Origin: Pseudomonadota bacterium
GTDB taxonomy: Bacteria > Bdellovibrionota_B > Oligoflexia > Silvanigrellales > Silvanigrellaceae
Assembly (NCBI GenBank): GCA_009926615.1
Contig: RFOM01000010.1
Location: forward strand, 1 to 64,000
DNA length: 64,000 nucleotides
Reading direction: 5' to 3'
Under the pieces are notes generated by a model, which worked only from the letters and a program-made list of their open reading frames with translations, had not been told where the DNA came from and did no database searches. Below, in pieces: positions 18,801 through 30,800 of this stretch. Numbering within the stretch: the stretch's first letter is position 1; each line of letters starts with the position of its first letter. The position numbers and the translations under genes are program-made.

Positions 18801-21800
18801 CCGTTGTACGCAGACGGGGTTATCGACGCTGCGTTGCCCAAGCTTGTTGCCGTTGCGGCAGGCGCTGTGTGGTTCAAACTGGCCGTTGCATTGCCGACCG
18901 CGCAAGTAGTTCCATCGGCCTGTTTGAGCGTCGTGCGGTTGCCAAAGGCATCCGAAACTGTCGCTTCGATGTTGAATGCCGTCCGCACCCCAAGAGTTGT
19001 TACTGAGGTGGCACTTTGCTTCACATCGACCGCAACGCTTGCGGCATTGGCGGGTGTTACAGCCGTAACTGTTGCCGTGGCGGTTTTGCCGCGCATGTTG
19101 AAGGTGACATCGCGGGCTGCGCTTTCAACAATCTTGAAGTTGAGGTTCATGGTTTTGGTTGCGCCGCCTGCAGCAACTTTGCAAATACCGTCGGTGTTGT
19201 CGAACTCACACGCCAAAGTTGAACTGGTTGAAATTGGATGCGTACCGCTTGAGAGAGTTCGGTTTTGCTCCGCAGTGACGCCTGCGCTTGTCGTTGAAAC
19301 GTTGATGGTTTCGCTTTGCCCCGCAACAAAGTCACTCTTGGCAACATCAGCTCCGAATCTGCGGACCATTGCTTTGAGCTGAGTGAGTTGAACGTTGTTG
19401 GCCGCAGCTTTGACCGTGGGAATGGTGATGGCTGCTGCGGACGCGTAGTTGGTGCCTTCTTTGGTTGCACTGATTTGAATGCCCTTAAGACCGCCATAGA
19501 CAACTGTCTGGATGGGGGTTGTGTTGGTTGTGTCCACAGACGTGGTACCGGCGCGCTGGATTGCCGTGTTCGCGCGGTTACAAACAAGTCGGCCATCCAT
19601 AAAGCCTGACGCTGTTCCGGCGGCCGTGAGAGTTTGACTGCGCGATGCAGTTGCCCATGCAGTCGAGGGGGTGGGTGCTTCAGACACTCCGGTCGCACCC
19701 GTAATTCCGTCGTAATGAGCGAATGTCCAACTGCTGCAGGTCGTGTTCGAAATATAATTCCCGTAGGCATCCCATGTATGCAAATAAACTGTGGGACAAT
19801 TCATCGCCAGACCTGCACCCAACGGACATTTGATTTCTTCTGTGTGAGTTGTCGGTGCCGTGTCTGCATCGGTCGACAACCGCGCAAGCATGCCGGTATC
19901 GTCTTTTGGCGAAACCGTGTACGTTTGATCGATGGACCCAGCTCCGCCTGCGCAGTCGGTCGCAGCGCTGTTGACTGCGAATCGCATCGTATGTGTTCCG
20001 GCTCTGTAGAAGGTGAGCGGGACTGCAAAGTTCTTATAGACAAGCGATCCGGTGCCTGAATTTGAAACCGTTGCTGTTGGAATTGTAAACGCTGTGCCGG
20101 TTCCCGGAATTGTACCGTTGTTGCCTAAACCATCTGCACTACCTGCGCTTTCCTTAGTGGCCGCAAGACCTTGGCAGGTTGATTTGTTGCCGAACGCATC
20201 TTTGAGCAAAAGATTTTCACTGACTGCTTGTCCTGCCTTCGGTGTGCTGTTCGCCGATGCGCCAGTCACAAATTCAACACTCGCCGGTGCTGCCGGTGTC
20301 ACAGGCTGCACTGTAGCTGTTGCCGTTTTGCCGCGCAGGTCAAAGGTCACGACACGCGCAGCGCTTTCAACAATCTTGAAGTTGAGGTCCATTGTTTGGT
20401 CAGCAGTATTATTTGTGTTTCTGCAAATACCGGTGGCATTGTCAAATCTGCACGCAAGAGTTGTTGTCGTTGAAATCGGGTGAGTTCCGCCCGTGAGGGT
20501 TCTGGCCGCGTCGCCGCCGCCCGACGTTGAAACATTGATTGTTTCATCCTGACCCGCAACAAAATTACTCTTCGCTATTTCGCCGCCGACCTTTCGCATA
20601 AAAGTCTGCAGTTGAGTCAGTTGAACATTGTTGGCTGCAGCTTTGACTCCGGTGACCGTAATTGCAGGTCCGAGGGCAACATCGAGTACAGACGGTTCAA
20701 CTCTCTTTGCAGCCACTTTGATGCGTTTAATTCCGCCATAGACAATTGTATGAATTTTGCTGTTGTTCGCGTTATCAGTATCAAGATTTGCTCCGGTGCG
20801 CGCGACTGTTGTATCTGCACGGTTGCAGCTGAGTCGTCCGTCAAGGTAACCCTTGGCTGTCGTCGGTGTCGGGACAGTTAAACTTTGGCTGCGCGACGCG
20901 TTGGCAAGAGGAGTAGAGGGTGTCGGATCTTCTGAAACGCCGTTGACATTCAATGCTCCGTCGTAATTATTCCAGCTCCAACTGTCGCAGGTCGTGTTTG
21001 CAAGATAATTTCCGTAGGCATCCCATGTATGCAAATAAACCGTCGGACAATTCATTGCCAGACCGGCACCGAGTGAACACATAATTTCTTCGGTGTGGGT
21101 TGTCGGCGGTGTGTCGGAAACGGTCGACAGACGCCCGAGCATGCCCGAACCGGTCCCTGTTTTTGCTGCGACTGTATACGTGTGGTCTATCGAGCCTGCG
21201 CCTCCCGCACAGTTTGTGCCAGTTGCGTCCACCGCATAGCGCATTGTGATGCTTTCAGCTTTGTAGAATGTAATTGGAACGCTGAAATTACGTGTGAACC
21301 CGCTGCCGGAAGAGTTTCGCGACACGGCGTTGTTATAATCGAAAGTATTTGCAGAACCGGGGATGTCATTTCCGGCTGCCGATCCGGGAGAATCGTGATT
21401 GCCTGCTGAAGGATGAGCAGAAACTGTCAATTGCTCACAAGCGCTGATGTTTCCGAACTGGTCTCTGACTTGGAGTGGTTCTGATATTGCCGTGCCCGCC
21501 ATCGGCGTACTGTTGGCTGCTAGGCGTCCGGCTTGGAAATTCACACTTGCCGGCGCTGCGGGTGTGACTGCTGTAACAATAAATTCAGATGTCTTGCCGC
21601 GCAGGTTGAGGATGACTTTTCTTTGCACAGACTCAACAATCGCGAACGTCATGTCGACCATGGCTGTGGTGCTTGTGCTTGGGATTTTGCAAATTCCATT
21701 GGTATCAAAAGAACAGTCAAGAGTCGCTGAGCTTCTGAGCGGAGTGGTACCACTTGTGAAGGTGCGGTTGTTTTCGGTGGTATCGGATCCCGCTGTCACA

Positions 21801-24800
21801 GGTGCTGTGGAAAATGCAATGGGTTCCGTGGATGAACTGACAAAGTCGCTCTTGACGACATCGACATTCAACTTGCGCTTCTTTGCTACGATTTGTGTGA
21901 TTCTGACGTTGTCCGCTGCGGCTTTGACGGTTGCGATTGGAGATGTCGCCGCAATTAAAGAACCGGAGTCATCCTTTTGCTGCAGAGTCATCTCAAGTTT
22001 CTTGAGACCGCCGGTCACGACAGTGCGGATGGCTGTACCGCTACTGTCGGAAACTTCAGAACCTGCAGCTAAATTCTTATGAACCTGAGTATTGGCGCGA
22101 GCACAAGTCAGTTTTCCATCCAAAAATCCTTTGTTGACGTCGGGAGAGCTAATGGTGATGGTTTGACTCCTTACAGCACCACCGACAGGAGTAAATGATT
22201 CCGAAGAACCGTTTGATCCTGCTGTTCCGCCGTTGTTACCATTGTCATAGCTTGCCCAACTCCAGTTACCGGTATCGTTACACGTTTGGTTTGCAACGTA
22301 GTTGCCATAAAAGTCCCAGACGTGCAGGTACAGTGTGGGGCAGTTTATGATAAGTCCAGCGCCCATGGCGCAAGAAATTTCTTCCTGATGAGCGGTTGGC
22401 GGTGTAGTGCCGTCGGTCGACAGCCGTGCGTACATGTTGCTGATGTTGTTCGGCTGTACCGTGTAAGTTTGGGTCAATGATATGGTTGCACCACAACTGG
22501 CTGCTGTGGTGAACTGCATCGTTATGCTTTCAGCTTTGTAGAACGTCAGCGGCACCTGAAACCGGCCGGGAGAGCCGGAAACATTGGTTAAGGTTACCGG
22601 CGAATTGTAAGTGAAATCAGTTCCGCTTCCTCCGGGAATGTTTGTGCCCGTTCCTACTGCGTTACGAGGAGTCGAGCCTTGAACACTGACAATTAAGCTT
22701 GTGCATTCGGCGAAGTTCGCGGCGGTGTCCCGAACATCAATTGTTTCAGTTATTGCAGTTCCGGCTGTCGGTAAAATGTTCGTCGACGAACCCGACGCAA
22801 AGGCAATTGTCGAAGCGGCACCACCCTGAACGGTCATGTTGGTTACGTTTATCGCCCTTCCGCGGAGCGTCAGTCCAAGAGTTCGAGTTGAGTATGGAGC
22901 TGTGAAGTTAAAATTAAACGTATCTGCGGTTGCCGTCTGACCAGTGGTGAGAAGATTTGCTGTCACACTCGCCGGAATACTGCTGACACCGCTGGAATTG
23001 GCAGCTGTGAAATTTGATTTGTCGATTGTGATTTGATGCGCGGTTGGCGCTGCTGTGTTGTAAGCGAGGCGACTGGTTCCAGTGCCCTTCCACATTTCTG
23101 TAACAATATTTTTGAGGACCATCGGGGTCCCCGCAGCAAGACTTCGACCTGTCATATCACCACTTGGAGTTGAATCGATAGTCAGCGGGCTCGGGCTCGT
23201 ACATGTGGAATTCTGACAAACTGTTGCTCGCCAAAACGAAACACCTCCGTAAAGAAGCAAGTTGGCTGTCGTGGAGTTGGGTCCGTTGCAGGTGAGTGTC
23301 GTGTTAATCGGGCCTGTGTTTGTGACTTGAAGATTCACAGAAGAACCGCTGATTGTCGGAAGAGTTGTGGTGTCAGAAGAGTAGGCTCGTGCCCCGCTCC
23401 ATGTACACTGAGCCGTACCGTCACCAAAAGTATTTCCGTAGGTATCCCAGAAATAGGAATAAATCGTCGGACAAATAACACCGGCACTGGCCAGATCCGC
23501 ACCGGAATGCAGACACTCGACGTCTGACACTGGCAGATTTGTGGTTGGTCGGGTCGCACTTGTTGTGATGCGGACCAGTTGAGCTGTATTTGTTTCGTTG
23601 ACGCTCACGTCTCTGGTAATTGGCGTCAGTCCGCAGGCGTTGAGTCGGACCTGATTGTCACCTTTTTTGTAAAGAGTGATTCTCAGTTTCATTTCGTCAC
23701 CCTGAGCTGGGTTTGGTGTGACTCGGGCACCGGATGTGACGTTGGTTGTTCCATCGGGTGCTTTGATTTCCGGAGCTTTTCCTGTCGTCGTTGTGAATGC
23801 GCCACCGGGTGTTGCATCACCCGAAGCATAGCTAAAGCTGCCTCCGGAGGATCGCCAACCGATGTCTGCATAGGTGCCTGCCGTGCCGGATGCGCAATCT
23901 GTAACACTCGTGTTGCCATAGGTATCTTTCAAATAGGCCCGCACGTCGAATTGTGTGCCGGCCCGCACTGCCGGAAGTTCATCGGCCACGAGACTTGCCG
24001 GTGCAGCTGCGTTGACAGTTATCGCCGCTGTGTTTCTTGCAAAACGCGGTGTGGTGAAATCATCTTCGAGCACAAACGCATTGGCTGGAATTGTCTCTTT
24101 CTTTTTGAGAATAATGTTGGACATCGTTCCCAAAAGAGTGCTCGCGTTGAAGCTTGCGGCCAGATTTTTTGTATTTGAAATGGCCGTGTTCGAGGCTGTC
24201 GCTGTCGCAGCGGCACCATTGGGTGCGAGATTCGGCCCGCTCAGAATGAAAAGTCTGGCGTTCAAAGCCGTGGCCAGCGCAGTGCGCGTTGCCGCATCCG
24301 TAATCTGCGTGCTTCCGTCGATTGTGTTTCCGGCAATGTCTTTGGGGGTCAGTGTCACGTTGAACGCTGTGCCCGCCGTTTGGGTGGCTGCCACGGTCAT
24401 CGCATAACCGACAATTGATTTTTCCGTGAGGTTAAAGGTCATTGCGCTGGAGGGCACGACGGTCGCAGCGGTGTTGTTGAGACCAAATGTGATGGCCGAG
24501 TTGGGCACGGGATAGTACATGCCCGTATACGTTTTTATGCCGGACGAAGCATCGAGGCCCGATGTCAGGTCGAGCGATTGGGTGTTTACGCTGCCTATAT
24601 TTTTCAAAGTTGTATGAGTCTTTGAACCTGTGCCACCGTTAGTAGTGATCGCAAGTCCGGCCTCACCCACCGTCGGGTTCTGGTACATGTCGGTCGGCTG
24701 AATGTAGAGATCGAACAGTCCATTAGTAGCATCGTTGTCTGCATTGCGTGTGGTTTGGTTGGTCGTGACCACATACCGGCTCACGGTTCCCGCTCTGACA

Positions 24801-27800
24801 TTGATGGTGCTGATGAGGTTGCCTGTTTTGTTTGGTGAAGCGTTGTCTGTTATTCGGACTGCTGTACCCGAAATAGTTTCCTTTTTGTAGGGTGTAATGT
24901 TGACAAATGCTACGCCGTTGCTGAAGGAAGTAATGCTTGTGTTTGTTTTTGTGGGAGAGCCGTCGAAGAGTGTTTGCGTGCCGATGGGTGCATTGCCTAA
25001 CCCTGTTCCTGTTCCCGAACTTTGGCCCGCATCCCAAGTATACTGAAAAGCATTGAGTCTGGTATCAAACTGCTGCACCGGCAGGTTGTCGTAGCCGCGG
25101 GCTGTGATCTTCAGCTGCGCAGAAGTTCCTACATTCCAGTCAACAGTCGCGCCCAGAGCATCCAGAGTGTAATCTTTGTGTCTTGAATAAACCGTGAAAG
25201 GCGCCACGTTGCCGCCAGTGCGAGGATCCGCGCCCGCAGCAACGCTGTAGTTGTCGGTCACCGTGAGTGCATTGGCGAGGAAGGATTGCGTTGTCTTGAA
25301 ATTGATAAATGTGATCCATTCGCCTGCAGCTGTAAAGGCAGCTGTGTTTGCTGTTAATCCATTATAAACCGGCGCTTCACTTGTGATTGAAAGCGTGTTT
25401 GCTCCAGCCCACGTGTACGTTTGTCCATTGAGAGAAGTTCCTATGTTCGGCACAGGATTACCGGCAATGTCGCGTGCGGTGACCCGCACGGCCGTGTTGC
25501 CGTGTGTTCGCAATTGGCCGGTGTTGGTCACATCTGCTGTTTCGGTGATTTCCACTTTATAATCACGCACTGAACCGAGCGCGGGATTAAATTGAATGTA
25601 GCCGCCGGATGTGCTGTTGTTATTGGTTGAATTGACGGTAACTTGCGCGCCGTTCAAAGTGAATTTGACTGTTTGCGGGACAAGGTAAACGAGACCCGTT
25701 TGTGTCCAGTATCCTGTGCTCAAATCGATGTTTTGGTGATTGAAGGTTGCCGGAGGCTCAAATCCGACCGTAAATATGTTGCTGGCCCCGCTAGGCTTGC
25801 GCAGAATTGTCGTCGTACTTCCCGAACCCACGAGATTTACGTCAGCGCTCTTTTCAGCCACTAAATCGAGGCCCGTTTCTCCGGCGCGGCGGTTACTGAA
25901 CTGGTCCAAAGCTTGGACGGTAATCGAAAATCTGCTGTCGAGTGCTGCTTTGATATCGGACAAGGTTGATGAAAGACCGTTTACAGAGACACTGTAGGTA
26001 TGGAGGGCTGCAGGGGTGAGTGTCACAACAGGCGTCGTCGCCGGCAAACTTGAGAAATGGTGCGTTGTTCCATCGGATCCCCTGATGGCGAGCTTTTTGA
26101 CGCCCGAACTCAAAAGCGGATTCACAGTTGCCGGTGATGTCGCATCGACCGTATCAAAACGAACAGGAACAAGCGCACTACCGTCGATAAATGTAAATGT
26201 TGTCGGTAATGTTGCTCCGGAAGAAGGAATGTTTCCGGTTAAACTTTGACCTGTAAACTGAGTGTTATTGGCCAAGGTACTCCATGTAAACCCATACGGA
26301 CTTCCGCTCACGTTGTTGCTGAGCAGCGCATCAAGCCCGCGCAGAGCACTGTTGTAAAAGGTGCGTGCGACAACACGAATGGTTGAAGTCTGTCCGGCCA
26401 CAAGTGTGAGGTTTGCCGGCAGATCCAGATAAAAATCCTTCAGGCTCGCCAGACTCGGTGTGAACGTAATGGTTTCAGACTGCGCCAGCGGTGTGGTTAT
26501 AACTCCTGCGGTTGCAATAATCTTGTAATCGCCGGGGTCGTCGAAGGCGAGGTTGTTGACATCGGTTTGGTATGACCCTGCTGCAAGCGTGTAGTCTGTG
26601 GCTGCGTTGCGGGTAGCACTACCTCCTGTGTCTGCGCCGGAGATTGGGTCGTACGTGTTGCTGACTGCTGATGAAGTTCCGCTGCCCGACCAGCGGATAA
26701 GGCCGTTTCCTGCGCGGCTTGCGTCGGCTACGCTGCTGTCGGGAAAGTATGTCTTGCTGCCGTCCGGACGAACGATGTTGAGTCTGAAAGTTTGTGCACT
26801 GGACAGTGCTACGTGGTTGCCGATTGCGTCATGCGCGCTGACTTGTACATTGAATTTTGAAGAAGTTTCATCTTTTCGTCCTGCAATCGGGTTGCCTGTG
26901 CTTGTTTTTTTAACGCTGAACTTGCTCAGGGCGGTCGGGTTAACCTGAATTCCAAGAGCGCCTGCAAGCGTCAACGCGGGCGATGCTCTGGTCGCAGTCA
27001 CTCTCAGCTGGCTGTTGTTTCTGTTGGGTGATGCACCTCTGAAAGTCGCCGTATAGGTTCCTGTGCAAACACCCGAGGAGACTGTACATGCGGGGTTGGA
27101 GGGTAGAGTAATTTTCTGCCCTCCTAAAGGTATATCCGGATAGGTGTCCCCTACAGACCATGTCAAAGCCCATGTTCCTCCATTCAAGGAGGTGACGATG
27201 TTGTTGAAGTTGTCGGTAAATTCGAGACGGAATTCAAAAGTATCACCGGCGGCTATGGATCCGGTATTGAGATTGAATCCGTTATTGGCTCCTGCGGGAA
27301 CCAAGCGGACTGCGGAAGGTGCACCTGCAGATACAGTGAAAGGATAGAATTCAGCGGTATTACTCGAAGGCGCGCGGACACTGCCGCGTGTTGCCGAAAG
27401 ATTAAATGTTCCGGTTGCAATCGTTTGAATTTGAATAACACCCGGAATTCCTGCCTGTAAGCAAGTCACGGCTGCCGGATTGCTGCAGGACGGCGTTACA
27501 GTGTTTTCCGATGGATTTATTGCAACAAAAGGGTTGAGGTACTGGTCATATGATGCCGTCGAGAACAAATAAGGCAGCGTGATTGATCTGGCTTCAATGT
27601 CGTTCGGTGTCGTCTTGCTGATTTCATTATCCGTGTCCAATTGTGAGACGATTGTCTTGGAGACGGCTCCAGTTGCAACGGCGACATCGAAAGTTACGGG
27701 AGCAGATACATAATCAGCGACTCCATTCTTTCTGAAAGTCGCTGTCACGCTGACATGCACACTGCCGTTTTTGTTGTTTTTGAAATGAAATAAACCTGAT

Positions 27801-30800
27801 CCTGCTTGAGTCTGAGTTTGCCATTTGCCGCTTCCGGTGAGAGTAAAAATCATCGGCGTCAGTTGAACTGGAGGAGCCTCGCCGGTGCCGCCGCTGATTT
27901 CTAACCCAGATGAATCTCTCGCATGTGCAGTGTCTACCCCCGTATAGTTTGTCGAACCTGAGGTTGAAGAGTAAGTCATCGCAAGTATCATCCGGTAGTC
28001 ATTTCCGAATTCGGGATCGTTGATAAAGTTTCCAAACGCATCTTTTGCCTGAAAGGCAAGGTCAAACTTGTTGTCTGCCGAGACGATTGCACTCGTGGAC
28101 GAGTCGGCATCGCCGGCGCGAAAAATCTTGATTGTCCGAGGCTCTTTTGAAAGTACCGAGAGGATTCTTGACGTTGAAATTGTGTTTGAACCGTTGTTGG
28201 CTGTTAAATCAAGGCCGATCGATCCTGTGGTTTCCAGCGCAGAACGGCCATAGGTCACCACACACCATTGCGAGCCGCTTGGACAACCTGTCGTCTGTAC
28301 GGAATAACTTCCCGAAGTACTTGCCGGCGCTGGAGGCAAGGTATAGTCGGTTTTTAAATTACCTACGGCATCGGTAAGGATCCATTTGAACCCAACAGGA
28401 GTGGTACTGACACCGATGGTTTTGCACTGCGCCGGTGTCCCGTCTGAATCCAGCGAATATATGAAACTTGAACCGGTTTTGATTCTGCGCGGCAAGAGAA
28501 TTCCAGAGCCTGTGCCGTTCGGCAAAGGACAGAGCCGCTCGCCTGTAACGTTTCTTACACCGATGAGAGATGTCGGCAGAGACACAATATTCATTGCAGG
28601 ACTTTCGCCTTCAATACTGAACGGTGTTGAGCCTGTATTACCGATCAGTGTCACATGAACACTCGGTGTTGCAGTTTCATCAAAGACGCAAAAATACCTG
28701 TTCAGGTTTGCCAGTTTGCCGTCAAGAAAGACCTGTCCTGCAATTGATTCGTGACCGGCATAATTTGAGGATGATGCGGCTTCATAGGAGTCGCTTGCTG
28801 CGTAAATTGCAAGCCCGCCCGCGTTTGATCCGGTTCCTGACCCTGTCGTAAAGGATGCCGCAGAGGGGTGCGGGTTCCATCCCAAGGTTGATGATGTTAC
28901 CGGAGTCAGCTTTAATTCAGAGCCGTTTCTGAAATAGAGGCCCCCCGGTTGGAACAAATGCTTCAGACTTCCCGATGCCGGAGGGGTGTAATAGTTTTTT
29001 GCCTTAATATTGACTTGAACTGCTCCGGCGTTGTCATAAATGATGTTTTGGTCCGAGTCTCTTGCCCTGACCACAATGCGTGCACAGTCAGCCGGACTCA
29101 GGCTGAATGCGTCATTGTTCGAATGTGTCTGGGTATCAAAGTTGTTGTTGGCAAGATTAACTCTGGGGGTTTCGACGGCCACGCTGGCAGGCCGGCCGGG
29201 ACGGACAGCAATGGTGACTGCACTGATAGCTGTGACCGGTGACGCAACTGTTCCCACTGTTGCTGTAAATGTCAGGGTGTCGAATTTGTCTTTTGAGCTC
29301 GGCGTTCCCAAAAGGTTCAATGCATTTTGGGTTGCGGCTGTCGTGGGTGTCAGTCTGAACCGTGTATGCGCAGCGCAGGAGCCCGATGCAGGTTCGCTGT
29401 TCCGGACAATGCTTGGAGGAGTCGCCGACTCCGAGAGGTAGGCCGCGTTGGTTGCCGTGTTGGCTGTGACTGCCAATCCGCCCGATGCGCCAAAATCATG
29501 ATCACCGACCCAATTTCCGAATGAGTCAGTCTTTGCGACGACTATGTCGACAATATCGTCGGCCGTAACATGATAGTATTTTCCGGGACTGACGTTGCTG
29601 TCTGTGTACTCATCAACAATTTTTAAGGTTCGGTTGAGATTCGGCTGATTCAAATTCCAAGTGACTGAGTTCTGCAGGGGCCCGCCGCATCTGTTTGCCA
29701 GCACAAGCTGTGTCGGCGGCCCCGGATTGATTGTCAGTTTGGCACTGTTATAGGGATACGTACCGTCATGTTGAACTGTCGTTGACGCTGTTTCGTCTTT
29801 GATGAGAATGATTTTATTGTCGCTGCCGGGGGTTTTGCTCACCATTCTGAAGCCGGAAGTTTTTTCGCAGACCCTGTTTCCTCCCAGCAAAAGATCAATG
29901 ACATTGTTTGAGTTGTCGACTGTTTGGACGGCCTCTTCAGTTCCGTCACACGTCGGAACCAATCTTTGCGGGCCTCGGATGAGGCAGACAGGAATGTCAT
30001 TTCGTGCAATGGGAGTATTGCTGTAAACAGTCAGCATCGACTCTTTTTTGAAATTGCAGAAGTAAATCTGACCGCCGGCTGCAGTATCCGGCGGCAGAAC
30101 ATTTCCGGTTGTTCCGGCCCACGAAGAGTTGTTCACCCCTGTCAGTCGCAGTTCTTTGATTCCCTCATACGAGTTGACGTGATTTGTGTTGTTTTGCACC
30201 ATCGGTATAAGTCGCATGTAAAAATACGTTCCCGATTCAACACCTGATACCGAATTGTGAACCGTTGTTCTGGTTCTGTGATCAGTACCGGTGATATCGA
30301 GAGTTTGGACAAAGAAGTGGTCTGCCACATCTCCTACAAACTCGACGGGAGGAAGCTTCGATTTTGACCCCGATAAAAATGTACTGAAAGTAGGATCGTA
30401 TGTTGCACCTGTCGGTATGACCCTGAGCGTACCTTCTCTTGCACACGGAGTGTGAAGATACACTCGATACCCTTCTTCCACCGATGGGGTCACAAGCGTT
30501 ATTTTTGCTGAAGGTGTTGTGATAACCCCATGTCCGGTACCAGTCAGACTCCGTATTTTTGGAGTTGTCGTTCCTTCGTTAATTCTGAGCAACGGAGCGC
30601 GTACGTTGGCTTCTGCCGGAGTATTACCGTCTATACACTCGTCCGGATTTGATGCGTTTTCTGTCCATTCAAAAGTTGCCGGAGCGGCCATTTGTGTCAC
30701 GTTGCCGTACAAGTCGATAGGCCAAATAACGACTGATTTTGCAAGATGTAGTGAACCTGAAGTTGTAAACGGAAGTTGCTGGATTGCGATCTTGTTACTG

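Noticed and set aside
13850..23540. Repeats within the giant gene taken as an assembly artefact or mobile elements
   Set aside because: The units differ, keep the frame over 20 kb, and lack terminal inverted repeats or transposase; they are coding modules.
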